A stretch of DNA of 64,000 bases from Dorea sp. 5-2 (GTDB taxonomy: Bacteria; Bacillota; Clostridia; Lachnospirales; Lachnospiraceae). Under the pieces are notes generated by a model. That model searched no databases, was not told where the DNA came from, and saw nothing but the letters and a program-made list of their open reading frames with translations. A program made the position numbers and the translations under genes. The stretch spans positions 52,797 to 116,796 of the forward strand of contig NZ_KE159737.1 in assembly GCF_000403455.2 (NCBI RefSeq), read 5' to 3'. Within the stretch, counting starts at the first letter, position 1. Every line of letters starts with the position of its first letter. Positions 53,297 through 62,008 of this stretch are shown in pieces.

Positions 53297-54110
53297 TTAA
53301 TCAAATTGATACCGTTCTAAAAGATAAATCGGCAGTGTCTCGACTTTACCATTTACCCCGCCTTTTGTATCGCCCTTTAGATAAAGAAGTTTCTGTGCTT
53401 TCCCTTGTGTTTCAAAAGCAATTTCTTCCGGGAACTCCTGACGTTTTAAAAGGTCTATATAAACATAGTTTTCGTTAAGGGTTCCGGAGCGTGTAGGAGC
53501 GTCTGCTCCGGATCGGGACAGATAATAATAGGTAATGCCCAGATCCATAAAGAAGCATCGGCTGGAAGGTTTAAAATCCAGGATATCCATCTCAATAATC
53601 TTGCCGCAATACCCGACGATCCCGGATTGATAAAGCCAGTTGATTGCACGGAAGTATGTAGCTTTTGACAGATTACTGGAATGATTTTTCATAACCAGCT
53701 TTTGCAGTTCCTCGCTGATACTGCCCTCATCTAATCCCTTTTTCTCTCGTAGGAGGATGCGGCAGATGCTTAAAGAGATGTTGGTAAATACGCTGACATC
53801 TTCAATGTCCGTAAAGTAACGCATAGATTCATTTAAGAAGATGCGTATGATCCTTACCAGTTCTTTTTAAATCTCCGGCTTTCTGTCATCAGCATGATCC
53901 AAAGGCAGGCTGCTGTATTCTTGATACAAGGATGGATCAAACGCTTCCAGAAACTCCTGGAAAGAAAGCGTAAAGATCCGTATACTGGTAACATCCCCGC
54001 TTGAGAAACGGAAATCCGGCTCTAGGACACGTCCCAGGTAGCTTCCTGTCACAATAAAATGCGCCTGGAACTGCCGGGAGGAAGCTTTCTTTAGAACATA
54101 TAAAATATTA
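53297..54110 (-). pseudogene. AAA-ATPase (DUF4143) gene remnant
   Basis: On the minus strand the frame is open from about 54110 (FQAHFIVTGSYLGRVL, then IRIFTLSFQEFLEAFD) to KPEI and a TAA at 53867-53869, then continues in the same frame KELVRIIRIFLNES into the 175-codon stretch beginning MRYFTDIEDVSVFTN and ending in the DUF4143 C-terminus (FFMDLGITYYYLSRS, YVYIDLLKRQEFP). The Walker A/B half is missing, a stretch before KELVR appears deleted, and the TAA interrupts the rest. This is a third decayed AAA-type gene in the window. Confidence 0.75.
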
Positions 54111-54287
54111 TAACAAAGAATCGGGTATCCATATAGTAGGAATTTTGATTTTCTGTTTTAATCCTTTCATACGGTCAGCACATTAGTATATCATTGGGGA
54201 ATTTTAACTATTGATTTCAAACTGTTGATTTTGTACAATATTTTCATAACAGATTTTATTTCAGGAAGATTTATTAAAGGAGGACCG

Positions 54288-54317
54288 GATAATTATAGGT
54301 ATGTACGTATAATTATC
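54288..54317. promoter_or_regulatory. Palindrome upstream of the LysR gene
   Basis: GATAATTATA (54288-54297) and TATAATTATC (54308-54317) are perfect 10-bp arms with a 10-base spacer, ending 16 bases before the LysR start. This is a candidate autoregulatory or operator site; the arms also contain TATAAT-like -10 sequences. Confidence 0.55.
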
Positions 54318-54332
54318 TACGAATAAAGGCAC

Positions 54333-55223
54333 ATGAATTTCTCACAGTTACAGTCATTTATTACCGTTGTACAGCTTCACAGTTTTTCAAAAGCAGCAGA
54401 TCAGCTTCACTTTTCCCAGTCAACCATTACTTCACATATCAGTGAATTAGAAAAAGAGCTGGGACAGCAACTACTGGTCAGAAGTACACGGAATTTCCAA
54501 CTTACGGAGGCAGGCATGAGCTGCTATAGCTTTGCGGTAGCAGTTGTATCGCGCAAAAATGCATTGCTGTGTGAATATAATAAAAATTCACAGGCTCAAA
54601 AAATTTTGCGCATAGTAACATCATCGCTTCCTGTACATTCTTATTTGCCAAAGATATTAACAGAATATCATTCAACTCATGCTGATGTATTCTTAAAAGT
54701 CGTTCCAAGCGATAGTTATACTATTGCAGAGGCTATGAAGGAGCACCAGGTTCATATTGCATTTTGCGGTTACGAAGCAAAAAATAAAAATTATATTTAT
54801 ACCCCTATAGCAAAAGATCAGCTTATTGTTATTACGCCTGATTCCGAACCATTTCGTTCGCTGGATCCCGAAGCGCCGTTTCCGGAAGAGCTTCTCCTTT
54901 CGCAGCCAATGATATGCCGAGCACCGATATCGGGAACACGTCTTGAATTCGAAAAATATTTAGTCAGCCAGGAAATCTATGCAAAGCCCATTGTTATTTG
55001 TGAAATGCCCGATACATTTTCTATTATTAATTGTGTAAGCGAAGGAATGGGAATTGCGGTATTATCTTCTTTTGAGGTACAGCAGGTTGCGGCAAAAAAG
55101 AAACTTCTCTGCTTTTCACTAAAAAATTTCCCCGACCGGTCTTTATATGTTGTCAAGCAGAAACGTGACAGATTACTGTCTTATGAGCGGGAATTTTATG
55201 ATTATGTCCTAGAGCGTGTTTGA
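54333..55223 (+). CDS. LysR-family transcriptional regulator
   Basis: 296 aa. The N-terminal winged helix-turn-helix is MNFSQLQSFITVVQLHSFSK, ADQLHFSQSTITSHISELEK and LGQQLLVRSTRNFQLTEAG, followed by the LysR substrate domain (~90-296; RAPISGTRLEFEKYL, VSEGMGIAVLSSFEVQQVA). It is transcribed in the same direction as, and immediately before, the ABC transporter/nitrogenase-like operon, so it probably controls it in response to the transported or reduced compound. A 30-base palindrome lies upstream. Confidence 0.9.
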   Translation: MNFSQLQSFITVVQLHSFSKAADQLHFSQSTITSHISELEKELGQQLLVRSTRNFQLTEAGMSCYSFAVAVVSRKNALLCEYNKNSQAQKILRIVTSSLPVHSYLPKILTEYHSTHADVFLKVVPSDSYTIAEAMKEHQVHIAFCGYEAKNKNYIYTPIAKDQLIVITPDSEPFRSLDPEAPFPEELLLSQPMICRAPISGTRLEFEKYLVSQEIYAKPIVICEMPDTFSIINCVSEGMGIAVLSSFEVQQVAAKKKLLCFSLKNFPDRSLYVVKQKRDRLLSYEREFYDYVLERV

Positions 55224-55379
55224 AACAGGCAAATTATTTTGACAAAGAATAGTAATTTTTCATTAATCATACTATTTATTGAAAAAAAAGGATATCCTCC
55301 TGTTTTGTTGACTATGCATATCTTTTATGATAGGTTTAAGAAGAACCTAGGTGCAAAAATAAAAAGGAGAATTTATCTA

Positions 55380-56240
55380 ATGAAAAGAAAGTCTGTTTTG
55401 ATTTCTGGAATACTTATTCTTGCCCTTCTGCTGCCTGCCTGCAGTTCAAAGGAAGAAGTTTCGGAAGAAAAGAATATACAAGATACAAAAGATACAAAAA
55501 GTGAGATCGAAGGATCCGCTGCAGAGACGATTACTTTAAAAATCGGTACTCATGGAAGTTTTAGTCCTTATGCTTTTATAGATGAAAATTCGGATGAGCC
55601 ACAGGGATATGAGATAGACGTTATGAATGAAATAGCAGAAAGAAAGAATCTGGATGTTACCCTGGAAGTCGCTGAATGGAATGGTGTATTTGGTATGTTG
55701 GACGCCGGCCAGTTAGACACAATTGCGTGCGTAGTAAGCCCTACTGAAGAACGTAAAGAAAAATATGATTTCTCAGACCCTTATATTAAAATGGATATTG
55801 GAATTGGAGTACAAAAGGGACAAGCCTCATCTATCGCGAAGCTAGAGGATCTTGCCGGAAAGAAGATCGGAGTAAATGCAGGCGGACAGGCAATGAAAAA
55901 GCTTGAATCACTTCAGGACACCGTCCAGTTTGAGATTGTTGCTTACGACAGTCCTACCAGTATGGAGTATGACTTAGCCCTTGGAAGGCTGGACGGCATA
56001 TATGAATCAATAGTTGCAATTCTGCAGGCTGCCGACCGTGGTGACTGCGATATTGAGCCGGCTGATATGGAGCCCTTAGTCACATCACTGTGTGCGTATC
56101 CTTTTGTCAAAGATAACGAGCAGAATAAAGAAGCTATGGACAGAATTAACGAAGCATTGGCTGAAATGCGCGAAGACGGCACTCTTATGGAGCTTTCAAT
56201 GAAATGGTTTAATATTGATCAAATAACCATTGATGAATAA
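55380..56240 (+). CDS. Amino-acid-type ABC transporter substrate-binding lipoprotein
   Basis: 286 aa from ATG 55380 (AAAAAGGAGAATTTATCTA). The signal peptide MKRKSVLISGILILALLLPA leads to the lipobox Cys (LLPACSS), so it is a lipid-anchored surface protein. The family 3 binding domain shows LKIGTHGSFSPYAFIDENSD, GYEIDVMNEIAERKNL, WNGVFGMLDAGQLDTIACVV and FSDPYIKMDIGIGVQ. It captures a small polar molecule, typically an amino acid or analog, for the permease/ATPase encoded below. The actual ligand may be the substrate, or precursor, of the nitrogenase-like enzyme. Confidence 0.92.
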   Translation: MKRKSVLISGILILALLLPACSSKEEVSEEKNIQDTKDTKSEIEGSAAETITLKIGTHGSFSPYAFIDENSDEPQGYEIDVMNEIAERKNLDVTLEVAEWNGVFGMLDAGQLDTIACVVSPTEERKEKYDFSDPYIKMDIGIGVQKGQASSIAKLEDLAGKKIGVNAGGQAMKKLESLQDTVQFEIVAYDSPTSMEYDLALGRLDGIYESIVAILQAADRGDCDIEPADMEPLVTSLCAYPFVKDNEQNKEAMDRINEALAEMREDGTLMELSMKWFNIDQITIDE

Positions 56241-56309
56241 AAATAATCTGTCTCAAAGATGACTCCATCTTGAAGATGTGGGTCATTTTATTTGTACGGG
56301 GGAAATGAA

Positions 56310-57119
56310 ATGTATACTGATTTATTAAGGCAGCTGGAATTATCTCTGCATTTAAAGAAAAAACCAGTAGGAATACATTTTTTCTTAATTCCAGAAGAAT
56401 ATGATGCCGCTGCTGTATCTTCTTCACAAAATAAAAAGAGTATCTGTTCCTATATTAGTCAGGCTGCGCAGGATGGTATCTGTCAAAAGGCTAGTCACGA
56501 GTATGTAAGCTGCCCCGGCGGGCTTGCTGCACTAGGACTAAAAAAGCCGGGGAATTTTGTAAAATCCGGAAAACAATTTTTTCTTATGAAGCTTTATGAA
56601 AGTATGCCGGTCGCAAGAAAAGTAATATCCCAGCTTGGCTTTATGGAACTGCAGACTTATGGCTTTGAAATAGGTCCATTAGAAAAGATGAGAAATGCTG
56701 ATGTTGTGATCATGCTCGGAAATGCATGGCAGATGATGCGAATGGTTCAGGGCTATACCTATCATTATGCTATACCGGAAAATCTTGGCACAGCGGGGAA
56801 TCAGGGAGTATGCGCGGATCTGGCGGCGCGGCCTTTTCAAAAAAATGATTTTAATTTTTCCATGCTTTGCCCCGGCGCCCGAATTCACATGAAATCGACA
56901 GAAGATGAAATGGGGTGCGGGATGCCGATACATCAGTTTAAACCAGTTGTTTCAGCTGTTATAGCCACTACGTCACTAGCCATGACAAGGCAGGAGAAAC
57001 AGGAACTGCTTAAAAGAATGAATTCGCTGTCTGATTTAGATTGTGAGATAGAGTTGGATAAAATGTATGGTACCTATCATAAAAATTCTCTTTATCCTCA
57101 TGAATTGTATGACAGATAA
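56310..57119 (+). CDS. DUF169 family protein
   Basis: 269 aa from ATG 56310 (GGGGGAAATGAA). KKKPVGIHFFLIPEEYDAAA, YVSCPGGLAALGLKKPG, GNAWQMMRMVQGYTYHY and CPGARIHMKSTEDEMGCGMP match the DUF169 pattern, with several conserved cysteines (CSYISQAAQDGIC, SCPGG, MLCPGAR, GCGMP). No membrane segment or signal. Function unknown; the family recurs in anaerobes near redox or corrinoid genes. Encoded between the binding protein and the permease, it is probably a dedicated part of this system, perhaps an Fe-S or ligand-handling protein. Confidence 0.8.
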   Translation: MYTDLLRQLELSLHLKKKPVGIHFFLIPEEYDAAAVSSSQNKKSICSYISQAAQDGICQKASHEYVSCPGGLAALGLKKPGNFVKSGKQFFLMKLYESMPVARKVISQLGFMELQTYGFEIGPLEKMRNADVVIMLGNAWQMMRMVQGYTYHYAIPENLGTAGNQGVCADLAARPFQKNDFNFSMLCPGARIHMKSTEDEMGCGMPIHQFKPVVSAVIATTSLAMTRQEKQELLKRMNSLSDLDCEIELDKMYGTYHKNSLYPHELYDR

Positions 57120-57145
57120 GAAAGAAGTATTAGAAAGGGTATTAT

Positions 57146-57841
57146 ATGCGATTCGATTTTGGATATGTGATCAAAGTATTCCCGAATATTCTAAGCTATT
57201 TACCTATAACTCTGGGGATTGCTTTTTTATCAGGGGCTATCGCGATGATGTTGTCAGTCGGACTCCTGGCATTGCGGAAAATACAATGCATGCCATTGCA
57301 GGCTGTCCTTAATTTTTATCTGGATTTTTTCCGAGGGACACCCGTAGTAGTCCAGCTTTTTTTCCTATATTATGGTCTGGCACAGCTTTTCCCTATATTT
57401 AAAAATCTAAATGGGCTTACCGCGGCAGTGATCGGCTTGAGCTTAAACGCCTCTTCTTATATGTCCGAGAGCATGCGCGGGGCTGTCCAGTCAGTTCATC
57501 CAAGGCAGTTAGAGGCAGGGCTGGCGTGCGGGCTTACACAAGCACAGGTCATGCGGCATATAGTTTTCCCCCAGGCGGCAAGAATAGCTGTCCCCACACT
57601 TACGAACGATTTTATCGGTCTTATAAAAAGTTCTGCTGTTGCCTTCGTACTAGGCGTCCGGGATGTAATGGCACAGACGAAAATGCTTGGCGGAAGTTCT
57701 TACCGTTTTTTTGAGTGTTATTTTGTCGCGATCATCATCTATTTTATCTTAACAAAGCTTATTCATATGTTTCAGCTATGGCTCGAAAACAGATTGGATG
57801 TAAGAACAAGAAACGGAGGAAAAAATGCTCCAGATCAGTAA
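57146..57841 (+). CDS. Amino-acid ABC transporter permease (HisM/GlnP type)
   Basis: 231 aa with about five membrane helices. [60 protein letters not shown] and the EAA loop [26 protein letters not shown]-type motif define the polar amino acid permease family. It overlaps the ATPase gene by 17 bases. A single permease gene implies a homodimeric channel. Confidence 0.92.
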   Translation: MRFDFGYVIKVFPNILSYLPITLGIAFLSGAIAMMLSVGLLALRKIQCMPLQAVLNFYLDFFRGTPVVVQLFFLYYGLAQLFPIFKNLNGLTAAVIGLSLNASSYMSESMRGAVQSVHPRQLEAGLACGLTQAQVMRHIVFPQAARIAVPTLTNDFIGLIKSSAVAFVLGVRDVMAQTKMLGGSSYRFFECYFVAIIIYFILTKLIHMFQLWLENRLDVRTRNGGKNAPDQ

Positions 57842-58571
57842 CTTAACGAAATCCTTTGGGACGCTGCAAGTGCTAAACGGCATTGACCTGCATATAAAAA
57901 AGGGAGAGGTAGTCTCTATTATCGGTCCTTCAGGAACAGGAAAATCCACTCTTTTACGCTGTATCAATTATTTAGAACAGCCAACATCCGGTACGATCAC
58001 AATAGATGGGATCAGTATATCTCCTGAGACACAATCGCGGAAAAGGCTCTACGAAATCCGTAGAAAAAGCTCTATGATCTTTCAGGACCACTCTCTCTTT
58101 GAAAATAAAACAGTTTTAGAAAATATTACCCTACCGCTCATTTCTGCATATGGGTATTTAAAAGCAGACGCAGAAACGAAGGCTATGAATATTCTACGGA
58201 CAATTGGTCTTGCGGACAAATATGATCAATATCCGTATGCACTTTCAGGAGGGCAGCAGCAGCGCGCAGGAATCGGGCGGGCAATTGCCATCGAGCCAAA
58301 AGTAATGTTGTTTGATGAGCCGACTTCCGCGTTGGATCCTTCCTTGATCAATGAGGTTCTTGAGTTGATCCTTTCATTAGCCGAAAAGCATATGACAATG
58401 CTGATCGTTACTCATGAAATGGGTTTTGCCAGTCATGTATCCGACCGTATTATTTTTATGGATCATGGTGTTATTCTGGAAGATGGGACGCCGGATCAGA
58501 TCTTTACAAATCCTCAGTGTAAGGAGACTGAAGATTTTATCAAAAGTACAATACATAGAATAAACTATTAA
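57825..58571 (+). CDS. Amino-acid ABC transporter ATPase (GlnQ type)
   Basis: 248 aa. Walker [11 protein letters not shown]-loop [12 protein letters not shown], signature [14 protein letters not shown], Walker [13 protein letters not shown] and switch [31 protein letters not shown] and [18 protein letters not shown] are typical of GlnQ/HisP. CGGAGGAAAAA precedes the ATG. It completes the importer and is followed 13 bases later by the NifH-like gene, so import and the reductase share a transcript. Confidence 0.93.
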   Translation: MLQISNLTKSFGTLQVLNGIDLHIKKGEVVSIIGPSGTGKSTLLRCINYLEQPTSGTITIDGISISPETQSRKRLYEIRRKSSMIFQDHSLFENKTVLENITLPLISAYGYLKADAETKAMNILRTIGLADKYDQYPYALSGGQQQRAGIGRAIAIEPKVMLFDEPTSALDPSLINEVLELILSLAEKHMTMLIVTHEMGFASHVSDRIIFMDHGVILEDGTPDQIFTNPQCKETEDFIKSTIHRINY

Positions 58572-58584
58572 AATTGGAGAAAAG

Positions 58585-59322
58585 ATGAAACGATATGCAA
58601 TATATGGAAAAGGCGGTATAGGAAAATCAACAATAACATGTTCGCTGTCTGCCGCACTGGCTCAAAAAGGCTACAAGGTCCTTCAGATCGGATGCGACCC
58701 GAAAGCAGACTCGACTGCCTCATTGCTTGGCGGGCGGTCCTTAACCCCCATTACAGAATATCTCCGGCAGAATGATGAACTGCCCTCTCTTAAGGATATC
58801 ATTGTTCAAGGATATGGAGGCGTATACTGTGCCGAAGCAGGCGGGCCTACCCCGGGAATCGGATGCGCCGGAAGAGGGATACTAATGGCATTCCATCTAT
58901 TAGATGAACTGGAAGCGATCCAGATGATCCAGCCGGATTATGTACTATATGATGTTCTCGGAGATGTTGTCTGCGGCGGTTTTGCCGCTCCGATCCGTGA
59001 CAGCTATGCTGATGAAGTGATCATAGTTACATCAGGTGAGAAAATGTCTTTATTTGCCGCGAATAACATTTTTCAGGCGGTGGAAAATTTTAAAGAACAA
59101 AATTACGCTCAGGTACGCGGGGTTATTCTTAATAAAAGAAATGTTCCGAATGAGGAAAGCCTTGTCGGAGAATTTCTAAATGCTTCCGGTCTTTCCTTAT
59201 TAGGCGTCATTCCAAGAGATAATACAATTCCTTTTTACGAAAATAAAAACCAGACAGTAATAGAGGGAGATTCAACACTCCCCGTAGCGAAAAAAATCAT
59301 AAGTATTGCGGAAAAATTATGA
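58585..59322 (+). CDS. NifH/BchL-like nitrogenase-type iron protein
   Basis: 245 aa. P-loop GKGGIGKST (8-16), GCDPKADSTASLLGG (switch I region, 37-50), Cys94 in PTPGIGCAGRGIL and Cys130 in DVLGDVVCGGFAAPIR: both cysteines that hold the intersubunit [4Fe-4S] cluster in NifH are present. It is shorter than NifH (~275-295) and diverges after residue 200. It should be the ATP-driven electron donor to the NifD/NifK-like component encoded next (4-base overlap). This is not true nitrogenase: no nifB, nifE or nifN genes are seen. Homologs include BchL/ChlL, CfbC and the methylthio-alkane reductase H subunit. Confidence 0.92.
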   Translation: MKRYAIYGKGGIGKSTITCSLSAALAQKGYKVLQIGCDPKADSTASLLGGRSLTPITEYLRQNDELPSLKDIIVQGYGGVYCAEAGGPTPGIGCAGRGILMAFHLLDELEAIQMIQPDYVLYDVLGDVVCGGFAAPIRDSYADEVIIVTSGEKMSLFAANNIFQAVENFKEQNYAQVRGVILNKRNVPNEESLVGEFLNASGLSLLGVIPRDNTIPFYENKNQTVIEGDSTLPVAKKIISIAEKL

Positions 59323-60707
59323 AAAATTATAATACTCTCACCATTGCACAGGCTGAAGAGCTGTTGCTAAAGCATCAGCCTATTCCTGGAAATTTATATG
59401 AAAATGCCGAACGGAAGGTTCTTCTATATCCTCACGATGGAGATGGAGGTACGATCCCGACAACGACTCCTCTTTGTATCCCCCATCTGATCACTCTGAT
59501 GGTCTCGCCTATGGGATGCGGAATCCATCTGACAGAGACCGGAAGGGGATGTATGCACAATGAAGGAAGAGCATGGCTTTTACGCCTGACAGAAAAAGAT
59601 ATTGTCCTTGGCATGCAGGAACAACGGATAACACAGGCTGTAAATGAGATCTTGGAAAATACAACAGACCGAGTTGACGGTATATTATTATGTGCTACCT
59701 GTATGGATGCATTATTATCCACAGATCTTTCGGCAATTGCCAGGCATATTGAACGCCGCTTTCATACCAGAACAGAAGCTGAATTCATGGGGCCTTTTTT
59801 AAATGATTCGCCGAAACAGGCTGAATTTCGGATGATGTCAGCTGTTTACAGACTCCTTCGGTCTCCGAACGACCCTGCGAAGATCCCTGCCGTTAATATT
59901 ATAGGTACTTTGGAGAAGCCTGCATGCCTCCCGGAATTATACCATTTTCTTAGACCGCTTGGAATTGAGGATATATTCTGTATAAGCGATTTTGACTCTA
60001 TAGAAGATGCAGATATTATGACACAGTCCAAAGCAAATATTATACTAAATGCAGGGGCGCAAAATGCCGCCCGGTATATGGAAAAGTCATGGAAGATCCC
60101 AGGTGTTTTTATGTCCCCGTCCTGCGATGTTGAAATGATCTCGGCAAATTATGACCGCTTGTCTCAAATACTGGGAACACCAATTAATGACAGTTGTTTA
60201 CGTTCAGAGGTATCAAATCAGATAAAGCTGATAGCCCCCTACTTAAAAAACTATCGCTGCGGGGTAGGCGGCAAGAATAATGTTCCCTGTTTTTCAGCTG
60301 CATGCAGCTTGATAAAGCTGGGATGTGATGTCCGGATCATCTTTGCCCATAACATTACACAGAATGATCTAGAAGAAATAACATGGCTTAAAAATAAAAA
60401 ACCTAATATAAAAATATATTTTGACAGTCACCCATCCATGTATGGATACAGGGCGTCAGCAGATGAATTTAACTTGTCTTTTGGTGTGCCAGACCCCTTT
60501 CTTTGCCGTTCCGAGGGGATTCTTGATGCACCCCTGCTCGATTTTTGCAGCACTTATTCTGATATTCTGGATTTTATAGAGAATCTTAAAAATACGATCA
60601 GCAGACCTGTTAAAAAAAGTGGTAAAACAATTTCTAAATATAAAAAATGTTGGCATTATAACACAACGAATGAAGGAGAAAATGATAATGAAGGGATTGT
60701 ACCGTAA
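59319..60707 (+). CDS. NifD-like nitrogenase component 1 subunit
   Basis: 462 aa. The oxidoreductase/nitrogenase component 1 fold is shown by TPLCIPHLITLMVSPMGCGI (C53, C67), EKDIVLGMQEQRITQAVNEI and GILLCATCMDALLSTDLSAI (C125, C128). C53, C67 and C128 occupy the spacing of the three P-cluster-type ligands of NifD. VNIIGTLEKPACLPELYHFL, FCISDFDSIEDADIMTQSKA and the C-terminal KIYFDSHPSMYGYRASADEF continue the fold. It overlaps nifH-like by 4 and the NifK-like gene by 20 bases. The match to any characterised subclass is weak, so the reaction is unknown. Confidence 0.85.
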   Translation: MKNYNTLTIAQAEELLLKHQPIPGNLYENAERKVLLYPHDGDGGTIPTTTPLCIPHLITLMVSPMGCGIHLTETGRGCMHNEGRAWLLRLTEKDIVLGMQEQRITQAVNEILENTTDRVDGILLCATCMDALLSTDLSAIARHIERRFHTRTEAEFMGPFLNDSPKQAEFRMMSAVYRLLRSPNDPAKIPAVNIIGTLEKPACLPELYHFLRPLGIEDIFCISDFDSIEDADIMTQSKANIILNAGAQNAARYMEKSWKIPGVFMSPSCDVEMISANYDRLSQILGTPINDSCLRSEVSNQIKLIAPYLKNYRCGVGGKNNVPCFSAACSLIKLGCDVRIIFAHNITQNDLEEITWLKNKKPNIKIYFDSHPSMYGYRASADEFNLSFGVPDPFLCRSEGILDAPLLDFCSTYSDILDFIENLKNTISRPVKKSGKTISKYKKCWHYNTTNEGENDNEGIVP

Positions 60708-61866
60708 CTTTCCGGCATTTGCCCCAGACTATACGGGGGTATCTTCGCTTCTTTTTGATGAAAATGCAATAACTGTTTTTCTGGATCCACATGGCTGCAA
60801 TGGGCAGTCGCTATACTATATGGATCCTCGCTTTGAAGATTTTTCCAGGATGCCTAAAAGTTTTTCCTGCGGAATTCGGGAAAAGGACGCTGTTTTCGGT
60901 CTGGAATCGCTTGTAGAGAAAAAAATCACGAAATTGCTGAAAGACGTAACGGGCGATTATATCGTATTACTTGGCACGCCGGTTCCTGCAATGCTTGGCG
61001 TAGATTTTAGGGCGCTTTCAAGGAAGATCGAGCATCTTACCAATATTCCTACATTTGGAATACCGACCACAGGACTTTGTTTTTATGATGAAGGGCAAAG
61101 GATGTTTTTTGATCATATTTTGGACTGGACTGAATCGGGTGCAAATAATTTTGAGCCTGAAAAGGCTGATGTGCATATAATAGGCGCAACCCCTTTAGAT
61201 GGTTGGGATTATACGTCAATGAATGATTACGTCTCCCTCCTGGAAGACTGTGGAATTACAGATGTTTCCTGTTGGGGGCAGGGAAATTTATTACAAAAAG
61301 CAAAAGGGATCAAGAATTCAAGACTAAATATTGCAGTATCGGCGACTTCGCTTCATATGGTAGAAAGGCTAAAGCAATCATATGGTACGCCATATATTAT
61401 GGGTTACCCAATTGGAAGCCTGATGGAGAGATATTTTAAAGAACTAATAAAAGCAAAAGTAAATATACAAACGCCGCCCTCCCAGCCAGAAAGAACGTTT
61501 GTAAACACAGATATCAACGGAATCCTGATCCTGGGCGATCCCATTAATAGTTGTATGCTCCGTAACTGTCTCCGGATGCAATTTGGCATATCAAAAGTCG
61601 ATATTGGTTTCTGCTTTCGTCCGCCTTCTGTGTGTGTGCAGAAAAATGATTTTATTTTTTCAGAAGAATATGAACTTAAGCAAACAATATCAGCCAGGCA
61701 AGAATATGATCTGATGATCGGAGATCCTTTATTTAAAAGCTTCATCCCATGTAAGAAATATATAGATTATCCTAATATTGCTGTATCCGGACGGCTTTAT
61801 GCTTCGGAAATAGATCGCGTATTTGGAAAGTGGGGGGACGCCTTTATAAAAAAATATATTACATAG
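60688..61866 (+). CDS. NifK-like nitrogenase component 1 subunit
   Basis: 392 aa from ATG 60688, 9 bases after AAGGAG (ATG 60682 is too close). ITVFLDPHGCNGQSLYYMDP (C37) and KSFSCGIREKDAVFGLESLV (C61) resemble the first cluster-ligand regions. Where NifK has a third Cys before its conserved Gly-Asp-Asp stretch, this protein reads VLLGTPVPAMLGVDFRALSR without Cys. PTFGIPTTGLCFYDEGQRMF, VHIIGATPLDGWDYTSMNDY and GTPYIMGYPIGSL follow the family order. It probably forms a heterotetramer with the NifD-like subunit carrying a [4Fe-4S]-type or asymmetric cluster. It is the last gene of the operon. Confidence 0.82.
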   Translation: MKGLYRNFPAFAPDYTGVSSLLFDENAITVFLDPHGCNGQSLYYMDPRFEDFSRMPKSFSCGIREKDAVFGLESLVEKKITKLLKDVTGDYIVLLGTPVPAMLGVDFRALSRKIEHLTNIPTFGIPTTGLCFYDEGQRMFFDHILDWTESGANNFEPEKADVHIIGATPLDGWDYTSMNDYVSLLEDCGITDVSCWGQGNLLQKAKGIKNSRLNIAVSATSLHMVERLKQSYGTPYIMGYPIGSLMERYFKELIKAKVNIQTPPSQPERTFVNTDINGILILGDPINSCMLRNCLRMQFGISKVDIGFCFRPPSVCVQKNDFIFSEEYELKQTISARQEYDLMIGDPLFKSFIPCKKYIDYPNIAVSGRLYASEIDRVFGKWGDAFIKKYIT

Positions 61867-62008
61867 GCGGACCTATTCGAAGGCGGACAGAATTCAATGG
61901 TTCACTGCTTTTTTACTTTTTTGATATCCATAAGCTATTATTTATGTTTTAATATAGAAGATAGGAATAAATAAACATTACGAAAAGGTAAAACAGGAGG
62001 TAAGAACA

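Noticed and set aside
53297..53824. Independent 175-residue gene
   Set aside because: Its frame continues upstream through a single TAA into further family sequence, and it corresponds to only the DUF4143 end of a longer ATPase, so it is a pseudogene piece.
58585..61866. True N2-fixing nitrogenase
   Set aside because: No nifB, nifE or nifN genes are present, the H, D and K proteins are short, and the third NifK cysteine position is replaced; the set fits a nitrogenase-like reductase instead.
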